From assembly GCA_039924845.1 (NCBI GenBank), contig JBDTAC010000025.1, positions 1 to 56,330 on the forward strand: 56,330 nt of DNA. Reading direction: 5' to 3'. The DNA comes from Bacteroidia bacterium (lineage in GTDB: Bacteria > Bacteroidota > Bacteroidia > DATLTG01). Every line of letters begins with the position of its first letter. The first letter of the stretch is position 1. Positions 24,961-34,015 of the stretch are shown here, one piece after another. Position numbers and translations under genes: made by a program. Below the pieces are notes generated by a model. It saw only the letters and a list, made by a program, of their open reading frames with translations, was not told the origin of the DNA and searched no databases.

Positions 24961-27858
24961 ATGGAATATAATTTCACGGAAGTAGAAAAAAAGTGGCAGG
25001 AGTATTGGAAAAAGTATAAAACTTTCGAGACGAAAAATAATTTTTCGCTACCGAAATATTATGTGTTGGATATGTTTCCATATCCGAGCGGAGCTGGTTT
25101 GCACGTTGGGCATCCGCTGGGTTATATTGCTTCGGATATTATTGCGCGTTACAAACGTCATAAAGGTTTTAATGTGTTGCATCCAATGGGTTACGATTCT
25201 TTCGGTTTACCAGCGGAACAATATGCCATTCAAACGGGACAACATCCTGCAATTACTACCGAAAAAAACATTTCGCGTTATCGCGAACAATTAGATAAAA
25301 TTGGCTTTTCATTCGATTGGGACAGAGAAGTACGAACTTCTAATCCGAATTATTACAAATGGACGCAGTGGATTTTTATTCAGCTTTTTAATTCGTGGTA
25401 CAATAAAAAAACAGACAAAGCGGAAAATATTTCTGCGCTTATTTCTGTTTTTGAAAGCGAAGGAAATTCCAATATCAATGCAGCTTGCGAAGAAACAAAA
25501 ATATTCACGGCAAGTGAATGGAAATCCTTTTCCGAAAAAGAGAAATCATCTATTTTATTAAATTATCGCCTCACGTTTTTGAGCGATACTTGGGTAAATT
25601 GGTGTCCGCAACTCGGCACTGTTTTGGCGAACGAAGAAGTAAAAGAAGGAGTTTCTGAACGCGGTGGTTTTCCTGTTGAACGCAAATTAATGAAACAATG
25701 GAGCATGCGCATAACTGCTTACGCAGAGCGTTTGTTGAGTGGTTTGGAAAAAATTGATTGGAGTGAAAGTATCAAAGAAGCGCAACGCAATTGGATTGGA
25801 AAATCAGAAGGGACATCGTTAAAATTTAAAATTCAGAATTCAGAATCTTTCATTGAAGTTTTCACCACACGTCCTGATACTATTTTCGGAGTGTCCTTCG
25901 TAACGCTGGCTCCAGAGCATGAATTGGTTGAAAAAATTACAACGCCCGAACATAAAAAAGCTGTTGACGAATATGTTATTTATGCAAAAAATCGTTCGGA
26001 GCGCGAGCGGCAAGCGGACGTTAAAAAAATTAGCGGACAGTTTACTGGCGCGTTTGTGGAGCATCCGTTTACCGGAAAATTAGTTCCGGTTTGGGTAGGC
26101 GACTACGTACTTGCGGGTTACGGAACAGGTGCGGTAATGGCTGTTCCTGCGCATGATTCGCGCGATTTCGCATTCGCTAATTATTTTGGTTTGGATAAAA
26201 TTAAAGTAATTGAACCGCCTAAAAATATCACTCAAAATGAAAACGAAGCTTGGGAAGAAAAATCGGGAACGCTTTTTAATTCTGATTTTTTAAATGGTTT
26301 GGATGTAAAAGCGGCTATCAAAAAAGCAATTGAAGAAATTGAAAAAAATAATTTTGGAAAAGGAAAAACAAATTTCCGTTTGCGCGATGCGATTTTTGGC
26401 AGACAACGTTATTGGGGCGAACCGATTCCTGTTTATTACAAAGACGGAATTCCGCACGTACTCAGCGAAAGCGAATTGCCGTTGATTTTACCAGAAGTAG
26501 ATAAATTTTTACCAACCGAAACTGGAGAACCTCCTTTGGCTCGCGCAGAAAAATGGAAATACAAAAACGAATTTCCTTACGAACACAGCACAATGCCGGG
26601 TTGGGCGGGAAGTTCTTGGTATTTTTTACGTTACATGGATGCGCATAACGACAAAGAATTTGCTTCTAAAAAAAATATAGATTATTGGCAAAATATAGAT
26701 TTGTATATGGGCGGTGCCGAACACGCAACCGGACATTTATTGTACGTGCGTTTTTGGTCAAAATTTTTATTTGATTTGGGATTGATTCCTCAAGACGAAC
26801 CTGCGAAAAAGTTGATTAATCAAGGAATGATTCAAGGATTAAGTATGCTATCTTATTTTTTGAACATTAGTTATTCATATAATAGAGAAGAAACTGAAAA
26901 TTCTATTAAAACTTCTATTCATAACATCAATAATTTATTGATAGACAAAAATTCTGTAATTTCAGTATATAGTGCTTTTAAGCGCCATATACCAATAGAA
27001 TATGTAACTTTTGAAGAAGGAAAATATTATTTGACATGTGAAAATTTAGAAAAATTAAAAATCAAATATCAAATGTTTTCAAATGCAAGACTTTTTAATC
27101 AAAATGATTTTGATGCTCTTCCAGAAAAAAAAATAAAAGTAAATGAAGAAAAAATTGAACTTTTTTCCGAACCCGAAAAAATGTCCAAATCCAAATTCAA
27201 TGTAGTAAATCCCGATGATATTTGTGAAAAATACGGAGCAGATTGTTTGCGTTTATACGAAATGTTTTTAGGTCCGCTGGAAATTTCAAAACCTTGGAAT
27301 ACCAACGGAATTAGCGGTGTTTCAAATTTTATTCGGAAACTTTGGAGATTGTATCACAAAGACGAAAAACTGGTGATAAGTGAGGAAGAAGCTACCAAAC
27401 CCGAATTAAAAACCTTGCACAAAACCATCAAAAAAATTACAGAAGATATTGAGCGTTTTTCTTTCAATACATCGGTGAGTAATTTTATGATTTGCGTAAA
27501 CGAATTAACCGAATTAAAATGCAACAAGCGCGCTATTTTAGAACCTTTGGCAATTTTAATTTCGCCTTACGCGCCACACGTTGCCGAAGAAATCTGGAAT
27601 TTGCTCGGACATGCTGAAAGTATTTCGTATGCAACTTTTCCAGAATTTGACGAGAAATATTTAACCGAAACATCTTTCAATTATCCTGTTTCGGTAAACG
27701 GGAAAACACGTTTTTTCACCGAATTAGAATTGTCGCTAAGCAAGGAAGACATTGAGAAAGAAGTGATGGCGATGGAACAAACACAAAAATATTTGGAAGG
27801 AAAATCCCCAAAAAAAATAATTATAGTGCCCAATAAAATTGTCAATATTGTTATCTGA
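24961..27858 (+). CDS. leuS: Leucyl-tRNA synthetase
   Basis: 965 residues. Charges tRNA-Leu. HIGH-type motif H-V-G-H-P-L-G-Y (about 49-56), CP1 editing domain roughly 225-420 (G-T-G-A-V-M-A-V-P-A-H-D), and K-M-S-K-S (about 740-744). Two Bacteroidota-type insertions are present: one after N-S-W-Y-N-K-K (about 145-195) and one between N-Q-G-M-I-Q-G and the KMSKS loop (about 625-730). The second is markedly more AT-rich and poorly conserved in feel. An in-frame palindrome copy (25031-25047) encodes T-K-N-N-F-S at residues 24-29. The TGA stop opens the next palindrome. Confidence 0.96.
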   Translation: MEYNFTEVEKKWQEYWKKYKTFETKNNFSLPKYYVLDMFPYPSGAGLHVGHPLGYIASDIIARYKRHKGFNVLHPMGYDSFGLPAEQYAIQTGQHPAITTEKNISRYREQLDKIGFSFDWDREVRTSNPNYYKWTQWIFIQLFNSWYNKKTDKAENISALISVFESEGNSNINAACEETKIFTASEWKSFSEKEKSSILLNYRLTFLSDTWVNWCPQLGTVLANEEVKEGVSERGGFPVERKLMKQWSMRITAYAERLLSGLEKIDWSESIKEAQRNWIGKSEGTSLKFKIQNSESFIEVFTTRPDTIFGVSFVTLAPEHELVEKITTPEHKKAVDEYVIYAKNRSERERQADVKKISGQFTGAFVEHPFTGKLVPVWVGDYVLAGYGTGAVMAVPAHDSRDFAFANYFGLDKIKVIEPPKNITQNENEAWEEKSGTLFNSDFLNGLDVKAAIKKAIEEIEKNNFGKGKTNFRLRDAIFGRQRYWGEPIPVYYKDGIPHVLSESELPLILPEVDKFLPTETGEPPLARAEKWKYKNEFPYEHSTMPGWAGSSWYFLRYMDAHNDKEFASKKNIDYWQNIDLYMGGAEHATGHLLYVRFWSKFLFDLGLIPQDEPAKKLINQGMIQGLSMLSYFLNISYSYNREETENSIKTSIHNINNLLIDKNSVISVYSAFKRHIPIEYVTFEEGKYYLTCENLEKLKIKYQMFSNARLFNQNDFDALPEKKIKVNEEKIELFSEPEKMSKSKFNVVNPDDICEKYGADCLRLYEMFLGPLEISKPWNTNGISGVSNFIRKLWRLYHKDEKLVISEEEATKPELKTLHKTIKKITEDIERFSFNTSVSNFMICVNELTELKCNKRAILEPLAILISPYAPHVAEEIWNLLGHAESISYATFPEFDEKYLTETSFNYPVSVNGKTRFFTELELSLSKEDIEKEVMAMEQTQKYLEGKSPKKIIIVPNKIVNIVI
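25031..25047 (+). repeat. AT palindrome inside leuS, in frame
   Basis: CGAAAAATAATTTTTCG is symmetric about its central base and is read as K-N-N-F-S, near the N-terminus of LeuRS. Confidence 0.6.
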
Positions 27859-27874
27859 AAAAATAATTTTTTAA
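27856..27874 (+). repeat. AT palindrome opening with the leuS stop
   Basis: TGAAAAAATAATTTTTTAA; TGA 27856-27858 is the leuS stop. Confidence 0.6.
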
Positions 27875-27884
27875 CCAGAAAAAA

Positions 27885-28853
27885 ATGGAATTAAAACCAG
27901 AATTAATTGATCGCATCAAGCGCTTGGATGAAAAATATCAAGCGATGGGACAAGATTTAACTTCGTACTTGGATGGCTTGCTGTACGCCGATTACCTCAC
28001 GTATTGGGATTACATTCATTTGGATACTTTGTTGAGTTTACAAAATCCAAAAACAAGTATTCCGGATGAAAAAATATTTATCATGTACCATCAAATTACA
28101 GAATTGTATTTGAAATTGTGCATGCATGAATACGCGCAAATTGGCAATAAAGAAAACATGACAGCCGATTTTTTCTTGGCACGCGTAAACCGAATTGTAC
28201 GCTATTACGAAGCATTAACAACTTCGTTTGATGTGATGGTGGACGGTATGGAGCAAGAACAATTTTTAAAATTCAGAATGTCCCTATTGCCTGCAAGTGG
28301 CTTCCAATCGGGGCAATTCCGAATGGTGGAAATTTGTTCTTGCGATTTTTTGCAACTTATTCCAGCAGATAAACGCGAAAAATATTCTGGTTACACTACC
28401 GATTCGATGATTGAAGAATTGTACAAACATTTGTATTGGAGATCCGGCGCAACAGAGTTGGCAACAGGTAAAAGGACACTTACGTTGGAACAATTTGAAA
28501 AAAAATATGCGCAAGAATTTATTGCACTTGCCCAAGAATACAAAACAAAAAATGTTTGGGCGAAATACAAATCATTGCCTGAAGCCGATCAAAAAAACGA
28601 AAAAATAATTCTCGCACTTCGTAAGTTGGACGTGAGTTTGAATGTGAATTGGCGATTGGTGCATTATAAATCTGCGGTGCGTTATTTGCAAAAAAATCCA
28701 GTGGACATTGCCGCAACTGGTGGAACAAATTGGCAAAAATATTTACCTCCACGTTTCCAAAAAATATTTTTCTTCCCCGAATTATGGACCAAAGAAGAAA
28801 TGGAACATTGGGGCAAAAGCTGGGTAGAATCAGTCGTTTTCGAGAAAAAATAA
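27885..28853 (+). CDS. kynA: Tryptophan 2,3-dioxygenase family protein
   Basis: 322 residues. Haem dioxygenase opening the indole ring of tryptophan to N-formylkynurenine. Family hallmarks: L-T-Y-W-D-Y-I-H-L-D-T-L-L-S-L-Q, Y-H-Q-I-T-E-L-Y-L-K-L (about 66-76, lining the substrate pocket), proximal haem His in W-R-L-V-H (about residue 260), and the C-terminal G-G-T loop (A-A-T-G-G-T-N-W). No kynureninase or other pathway gene is adjacent. It follows leuS by 26 nt. The TAA stop is the core of the next palindrome. Confidence 0.9.
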   Translation: MELKPELIDRIKRLDEKYQAMGQDLTSYLDGLLYADYLTYWDYIHLDTLLSLQNPKTSIPDEKIFIMYHQITELYLKLCMHEYAQIGNKENMTADFFLARVNRIVRYYEALTTSFDVMVDGMEQEQFLKFRMSLLPASGFQSGQFRMVEICSCDFLQLIPADKREKYSGYTTDSMIEELYKHLYWRSGATELATGKRTLTLEQFEKKYAQEFIALAQEYKTKNVWAKYKSLPEADQKNEKIILALRKLDVSLNVNWRLVHYKSAVRYLQKNPVDIAATGGTNWQKYLPPRFQKIFFFPELWTKEEMEHWGKSWVESVVFEKK

Positions 28854-28860
28854 TTTTCGA
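28841..28860 (+). repeat. AT palindrome containing the dioxygenase stop
   Basis: CGAGAAAAAATAATTTTCGA. TAA 28851-28853 is the stop after E-K-K. The next ATG is at 28869. Confidence 0.65.
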
Positions 28861-28868
28861 ATAAAAAA

Positions 28869-30167
28869 ATGTTTAAACCGTACACTCGTGCAGTTATTTT
28901 GGTATTTCTGTTTGTGTATACGCTTGTGTTTTTTCGTGTCGCAAATATTGATTTATACAAGAGTATTTCAGGACGCGATTTTATTCATGGCGATGGTTTC
29001 AGCGATAAAGACACGCATTCCGCAGCACTTTATTTTTACGATTATGGATTTCGGAAAACATCTTTTTTACCCGTCCAAAATTACAAAGGTGATGGTGTAA
29101 TTACCGACAGCACAAAAGTATATACACATTATCCCGCTTTACCAGCCATCATCGCGGGCATCACTATGAAAATCACACATTCCAAGTCTGAAATTTATTT
29201 GCGAATTCCACCATTACTCATTTCTTTCTTTTGGTTTTTTCTGATTTTTAAATTACTAATTGATTTTTTGCCGGATAAGAAGTGGGCGATCATCGCTGGT
29301 ATTATTTTAGTGCTTTCCAATTATTACATCGCTTGGATCGATAGCTTTCACAAGCATTGTTACGAAGAATTTTTGAAATGGCTTTTTGTATATCTCATCT
29401 ATTTGTACCACGAGCGAAAGCAAAAAAAGACTTTTTTACTCGTCGTACTCGCGCTCATTTTTATCATTATTGCAAATGTTTCCTACGAACCTATATTATT
29501 TCTGGGCTTTGTTACCATTGGTTTTTCTCACATCTATAAAAAAACTTTTTTCGGAAAAGAAGTTTTTATCCTTGGTTTTGCTGCTATTATTGGTTTCGGA
29601 ATTCATTTTTTACAATGCTATTTTTATTTTCATTCCTTACCGGAAACGCTAAGTGATTTAAAAGGTGCTTTCCTGAATCGTACTATTGGCGGAGGAAACG
29701 AGCAAACACACGAATTGCATCACGCCATTCATTTTTTCGATTTAATAAAATTAATTAGCTTCGATTGGTTCAATCGCATCGAGCGCTTTTTTCTGATTCC
29801 AGGATGGGCGTTTTTAGTATTGTGTATACTCGGATTTCGAAAAGCGAAAAAAGGAAATTCAAAACTGTTCCTAATTCTCATTACCTTGCTAATCGCGTCT
29901 TTGAGTTGGTCCGTTTTTATGACGCAACATTCCTTAGTACATATTTTTATTACCAAACAGATTGGTGTTTTTTACGCGCTGATGCTGGGTTATAGTTTGC
30001 CCATTTATTTTGAAAATTTGAAAAAAAGTTTTTCGTCCAGCGGAAAAATACCTCTTCGATTATTTCATATCGGATTTTTGAGCTATATTTTTGTAATGGC
30101 AGCCTCTCAGCAAATCTTTGATTTATACATCCGCTATGGTTTCGCCTATCCTTATTTCGGAAAATAG
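28869..30167 (+). CDS. Polytopic membrane protein, GT-C glycosyltransferase-like
   Basis: 432 residues, about ten hydrophobic helices. The first periplasmic loop (residues 30-90) carries acidic residues and H-Y-P-A-L-P-A-I-I, reminiscent of the PMT/ArnT GT-C fold where an early loop holds the catalytic Asp. No complete signature, so the assignment is tentative. It starts 15 nt after the dioxygenase stop and ends before a good terminator (30179-30207). Confidence 0.65.
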   Translation: MFKPYTRAVILVFLFVYTLVFFRVANIDLYKSISGRDFIHGDGFSDKDTHSAALYFYDYGFRKTSFLPVQNYKGDGVITDSTKVYTHYPALPAIIAGITMKITHSKSEIYLRIPPLLISFFWFFLIFKLLIDFLPDKKWAIIAGIILVLSNYYIAWIDSFHKHCYEEFLKWLFVYLIYLYHERKQKKTFLLVVLALIFIIIANVSYEPILFLGFVTIGFSHIYKKTFFGKEVFILGFAAIIGFGIHFLQCYFYFHSLPETLSDLKGAFLNRTIGGGNEQTHELHHAIHFFDLIKLISFDWFNRIERFFLIPGWAFLVLCILGFRKAKKGNSKLFLILITLLIASLSWSVFMTQHSLVHIFITKQIGVFYALMLGYSLPIYFENLKKSFSSSGKIPLRLFHIGFLSYIFVMAASQQIFDLYIRYGFAYPYFGK

Positions 30168-30178
30168 AATCGAATTTT

Positions 30179-30214
30179 AGGTTTGAAAAATTAATTTTTC
30201 GAAGCCTTTTTTTT
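30179..30214 (+). terminator. Rho-independent terminator built on the AT palindrome
   Basis: AGGTTTGAAAAATTAATTTTTC followed by GAAGCCT gives a nearly complete stem (AGG...CCT with one G-T and one mismatch), followed by an eight-base T run. It lies 12 nt after the stop at 30167. It shows that at least one family member has terminator form. Confidence 0.75.
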
Positions 30215-30231
30215 ATCACAAAAATTCGTCT

Positions 30232-30254
30232 CTCAAAAAAATAATTTTTCAAAC
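30232..30254 (+). repeat. AT palindrome upstream of ispG
   Basis: CTCAAAAAAATAATTTTTCA plus AAC, immediately upstream of the ispG -7 element (30265-30272). Confidence 0.6.
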
Positions 30255-30264
30255 AGCAAATTCG

Positions 30265-30272
30265 TAAATTTG
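30265..30272 (+). promoter_or_regulatory. -7 element TAAATTTG upstream of ispG
   Basis: TAnnTTTG match 19 nt before the TTG start at 30292. A further small AATATT palindrome lies in the leader (30275-30289). Confidence 0.5.
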
Positions 30273-30291
30273 TAAAAAAATATTTTTTACA

Positions 30292-32232
30292 TTGACATCT
30301 TCCGAAGCTTTTTATTGCAATAGTTTAGACTATTATTCACGTTACAAAACGCGCGTAGTAAACATTGGCGATGTGCCGCTTGGTGGCGAAAATCCCATTC
30401 GTGTGCAATCCATGACCACTACCGACACGATGAATACGCTCGCAACGGTGGAACAATCCATTCGCATGATTGAGGCTGGTTGCGAATATGTGCGCATCAC
30501 TGCGCCAAGTATGAACGAAGCAAAAAATCTCGAAAATATAAAAAAGGAATTACGTAAACGCGGATATAAAACTCCGTTAATTGCAGATATTCATTTTACG
30601 CCAAACGCTGCAGAGCTTGCTGCGCGTATTGTGGAGAAGGTTCGCGTAAATCCCGGAAATTATGCCGACAAGAAAAAATTTGAACAAATTGATTATTCTG
30701 ATTCTACGTATGAAGCAGAATTAGAGCGCATTCGCGAACGTTTTACGCCACTCGTAAAAATCTGTAAAGAATACGGAACAGCGATGAGAATCGGCACCAA
30801 TCATGGTTCTTTGAGCGATCGCATTATGAGTCGTTACGGAGATACGCCACTCGGAATGGTGGAATCGGCACTCGAATTTTTGCGCATCTGCGAAGAAAAT
30901 AATTATTCTCAAATTATTCTTTCGATGAAGGCGAGCAACACGCACGTAATGGTGCAAGCTTACCGATTGCTTGTAAAAAAAATGAACGAAACAGGTAGAA
31001 ATTATCCATTGCATTTAGGTGTTACCGAAGCCGGAGAAGGCGAAGATGGACGTATTAAATCGGCTGTCGGCATTGGCACTTTGTTGGCAGATGGCTTGGG
31101 CGATACCATTCGTGTTTCCTTAACGGAAGAACCGGAATTTGAAATTCCGGTAGCAAAAATTTTAGTCAAAAAATACAATCAACTTTCATCTGAAAAAAGT
31201 AATTCCAGTCCAATTGATTTAGCGAAATTACCTTATTCCCCTTACGATTACAAACGCAGAGAAACCAATCTCGTAGCGAATATTGGCGCACAAAATGTAC
31301 CACGGGTAATCGCTGATTTCAGTAAAAGGAAAAATATTATTCCCGCGAATTTTTTTGCTGTTGGATATAATTATTCGGTGCCGCTCGACAAATGGAATTT
31401 GAGCGATCAAGCCTGTGATTATATTTATTTAGGCGATACAGAAATTAATTTTCAAATTCCCGGGACACTTGGATTAATCTACAATTACGACACCTGGAAA
31501 AAACTGAAAAATAAAAAAAGTGCATATCCTTTATTCGATTCGAAAAATTATTTTTTAGAAGGAGAAAAATCTTCGGAAATAAATTTTCTGAAACTGAATT
31601 CTTCCGATAAATTATCAAAATTAGATGAAAAAACTGTTTTGATTTTTGAAGCCGAAAGTTTCATGGAACAACGAAAAATGTTCATTGATTTAACGAGCGC
31701 TGAAAAAATATTTTTTCAAACGGTCCCTGTCATTATCAAAAAAAATTATCAAAATACAACAGAAGAAGAATTTCAATTAAACGCTTCTTCTGATTCAGGA
31801 GCCTTGTTATTAGATGGTTTTGGCGATGGCATTTGGCTGAGCGCAGATGAAAATATCCCTCAAAAATTAATCAATGCAACTGCTTTCGGAATTCTTCAAG
31901 CAACGCGTACGCGCATTTCTAAAACAGAATATATTTCTTGTCCTTCTTGCGGACGAACGCTTTTCGATTTGCAAGAAACTACGGCTAAAATTCGTTCACG
32001 AACCGATCATTTAAAAGGTGTAAAAATCGGAATTATGGGCTGTATCGTAAACGGTCCAGGCGAAATGGCTGATGCCGATTATGGATATGTGGGAACGGGT
32101 GTCGGAAAAATTACACTTTACAAAGGCAAAGAAGTAGTTCAACGCAGCATTGCATCCGAAAAAGCTGTGGATGCACTTATTGATCTCATCAAAGAACACG
32201 GCGATTGGGTGGAGAAAATAGACCTAAAATAA
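30292..32232 (+). CDS. ispG: 4-hydroxy-3-methylbut-2-enyl diphosphate synthase, long form
   Basis: 646 residues, against about 370 in E. coli. This [4Fe-4S] enzyme of the MEP pathway converts MEcPP to HMBPP. The N-terminal TIM barrel spans about 15-300 (P-I-R-V-Q-S-M-T-T-T-D-T, D-I-H-F, N-P-G-N-Y). An inserted domain of about 230 residues (310-540) is the long form seen in Bacteroidota, Chlorobi and plastids. The C-terminal cluster domain has C-P-S-C (about 549-552), G-C-I-V-N-G-P-G-E-M (Cys about 584). The start is TTG; the conserved Y-Y-S-R-Y-K-T-R-V-V region begins only 13 residues in, which supports it. An in-frame AATATT palindrome sits at 31701-31718. Confidence 0.95.
   Translation: MTSSEAFYCNSLDYYSRYKTRVVNIGDVPLGGENPIRVQSMTTTDTMNTLATVEQSIRMIEAGCEYVRITAPSMNEAKNLENIKKELRKRGYKTPLIADIHFTPNAAELAARIVEKVRVNPGNYADKKKFEQIDYSDSTYEAELERIRERFTPLVKICKEYGTAMRIGTNHGSLSDRIMSRYGDTPLGMVESALEFLRICEENNYSQIILSMKASNTHVMVQAYRLLVKKMNETGRNYPLHLGVTEAGEGEDGRIKSAVGIGTLLADGLGDTIRVSLTEEPEFEIPVAKILVKKYNQLSSEKSNSSPIDLAKLPYSPYDYKRRETNLVANIGAQNVPRVIADFSKRKNIIPANFFAVGYNYSVPLDKWNLSDQACDYIYLGDTEINFQIPGTLGLIYNYDTWKKLKNKKSAYPLFDSKNYFLEGEKSSEINFLKLNSSDKLSKLDEKTVLIFEAESFMEQRKMFIDLTSAEKIFFQTVPVIIKKNYQNTTEEEFQLNASSDSGALLLDGFGDGIWLSADENIPQKLINATAFGILQATRTRISKTEYISCPSCGRTLFDLQETTAKIRSRTDHLKGVKIGIMGCIVNGPGEMADADYGYVGTGVGKITLYKGKEVVQRSIASEKAVDALIDLIKEHGDWVEKIDLK
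31701..31718. repeat. Perfect 18-nt palindrome inside ispG
   Basis: TGAAAAAATATTTTTTCA is fully self-complementary and is read in frame as E-K-I-F-F-Q within the inserted domain. Confidence 0.6.
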
Positions 32233-32283
32233 TCCATTTTAAAAAATAATATCTCCTTAAAGACGAATATCTAACTAAAAAAA

Positions 32284-32310
32284 GCTGACTGTTTGCAGCC
32301 AGCCTTTTTT
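32284..32310 (+). terminator. Rho-independent terminator after ispG
   Basis: GCTGACTG-TTTG-CAGCCAGC (one mismatch) followed by CTTTTTT, 52 nt after the ispG stop. The A run on the left also suits the opposite-strand porin gene ending at 32332. This is a conventional GC stem, unlike the AT palindromes. Confidence 0.75.
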
Positions 32311-32331
32311 CATGCAGTAAAAAATGTTTTT

Positions 32332-33606
32332 TTATTTATAAAACAAATAATAAAAAGTGATGCGATACGCTAAATCATAATCGCTTTTTAAGCTACCACC
32401 CACTCCATTTGCTCTATTGCTGAATTGGTCGTACCAAACGTTTGGCATGATGTGTATTTGCGGAATCGGCGTGTAATCGAGTCCTACCGTAATAAAATTT
32501 TCCGTATTGGAATTTCCATTACTGTATGAACCAGTATACGTATCATCTGCGCTGTAATTTGCATCCGGGTTATAGGTATCGTATCTGAAAATAGCACCTA
32601 ATTTTTGAACTCCATTTTTATCTCTAAGAAGCGTTGCGGCACCTTCTATGGAAAAGCCAGACTGCACTCGATTGGTGGTGTCGTTCGGCTGAGAAATACC
32701 GTTTACTTTTGCAACGATTGCTTGATTTTTCATCACTTCTTGAAAATATTCAAAACTGATATTGAAATTTTTTGTTTTGTACCCAATCAATCCTCTTCCA
32801 ACGGTATTACTTTGTTTGTAAGGGCTCCACTGAATAGTATGATAATCTCCATAAAAATCAACAACTATTTTATCATTGAAAAATTTCGCAAAAAGATCCC
32901 CATAATACCTTTTGTAAGGTGTGTAGCTCGACAAAGCACTATTATCTGGTTTTGCACCGCTATTATTCCCCACCATTATGTTATATCCTACACAGGCTTT
33001 CTCGGCGCCATTTTCGTCGTTTGTCTTCCAAATTTTTCCGCCCAATTTTGCCCCCACATCGTTGGAACCAGTAATTCCTCTCATATCTAAAATCGTTCTT
33101 TCGATGGCACGATATCCCCAAAAAGGTTCTTCCATAAAAGCGAAAGATGGAGTTACAACAGCGCCTATCGAGAGGTTGGAGCCTGGAAAAATATTATCCC
33201 ATTCCATGTTCCCAAATTTCAAGTAAAAGGAGCGAGAGTTAGTTTGATCAATATTAACGCCTCCGATGCTGCCATCGTAAAGATCCTCGTGAGCCAATAC
33301 CATGTGTACAGAAAATTGTTTATTGAAAAAATAATCGTACCCGAGATATACCCTTTGGAAGGAAAAGGCATTCGCTCCTTGCGGAACTTGAGAATACTGA
33401 GTAGATCCCCGTTTGGCAGAATCGGCATGTGTTTTTGTGTAATCACTTCCGAACATAAATCCCCAAATGTGCCCACGTGTAGAATCTTTTGATTCATGCG
33501 GACTTGTTGTGCTGGGATAGGGTTTACTATCACCAAATTGTGCATTTGCAATTCCTCTTCCTAATAAGAAAGCGCACATCGTTGCAAAAAATAATTTTGT
33601 TTTCAT
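32332..33606 (-). CDS. Porin-like outer-membrane protein
   Basis: 424 residues with a signal peptide (to A-N-A-Q). Alternating aromatic strands are regularly spaced (R-V-Y-L-G-Y-D-Y-F-F, F-Y-L-K-F-G-N-M-E-W-D, F-N-I-S-F-E-Y-F-Q-E) and the chain ends Y-R-I-T-F-Y-Y-L-F-Y-K, consistent with a 14-18-strand barrel of the phosphate-selective porin O/P-like kind. No T9SS tail. Substrate unknown. Monocistronic, facing a 409-nt divergent region. Confidence 0.75.
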   Translation of the reverse strand: MKTKLFFATMCAFLLGRGIANAQFGDSKPYPSTTSPHESKDSTRGHIWGFMFGSDYTKTHADSAKRGSTQYSQVPQGANAFSFQRVYLGYDYFFNKQFSVHMVLAHEDLYDGSIGGVNIDQTNSRSFYLKFGNMEWDNIFPGSNLSIGAVVTPSFAFMEEPFWGYRAIERTILDMRGITGSNDVGAKLGGKIWKTNDENGAEKACVGYNIMVGNNSGAKPDNSALSSYTPYKRYYGDLFAKFFNDKIVVDFYGDYHTIQWSPYKQSNTVGRGLIGYKTKNFNISFEYFQEVMKNQAIVAKVNGISQPNDTTNRVQSGFSIEGAATLLRDKNGVQKLGAIFRYDTYNPDANYSADDTYTGSYSNGNSNTENFITVGLDYTPIPQIHIMPNVWYDQFSNRANGVGGSLKSDYDLAYRITFYYLFYK

Positions 33607-33731
33607 CGTCTTATTTGTTTAGTTATATTTGTTTTAGTTGTTTGGTTCGTTTATTTTTCGTTACAAAGCAAGAGTTTAATTGTTATTGAATTATTTACGC
33701 AATGTTAAATTTGTATTATCAAAAAAGGTAT

Positions 33732-33751
33732 TTCAAAAATTATTTTTTCAA
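33732..33751 (-). repeat. AT palindrome in the divergent region
   Basis: TTCAAAAATTATTTTTTCAA, nearest gene the minus-strand porin. Confidence 0.55.
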
Positions 33752-33931
33752 CTACTTCAGTTTATCTCAATTAATTTATGTCTCTTTTCTTCGGCTCAAA
33801 AGTAGGAGCCACCATTCTGTAAAAAAATGATTTGTATCATAGTTCGAATTGTGCTTATTCGAATAAAGAATGGCTTGGCATTGGCGTGAGTTTATTTTGT
33901 AGCAACTATTCATTTTTACGTTTAAAACCCA

Positions 33932-33953
33932 TTCAAAAAATTATTTTTTCAAA
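33932..33953 (-). repeat. AT palindrome upstream of the methyltransferase promoter
   Basis: TTCAAAAAATTATTTTTTCA plus AA, followed by GGCTC-type flank at 33978. Confidence 0.55.
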
Positions 33954-33993
33954 CGCCTTTTCAGGCGATGCTTTAAGAGGCTCAAATTCTTGC

Positions 33994-34001
33994 TACATTT
34001 G
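33994..34001 (+). promoter_or_regulatory. -7 element TACATTTG upstream of the methyltransferase
   Basis: Matches TAnnTTTG, 14 nt before the GTG at 34016, predicting a leader of under ten bases if GTG is used. Confidence 0.5.
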
Positions 34002-34015
34002 CAAAAAAATAAGCT

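Larger units (their letters stand above)
33607..34015. other. 409-nt divergent intergenic region
   Basis: It holds two AT palindromes (33732-33751 and 33932-33953) and the plus-strand -7 element at 33994-34001. A short open frame from 33832 is crossed by a palindrome and is not credible. Nothing else recognised. Confidence 0.5.
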
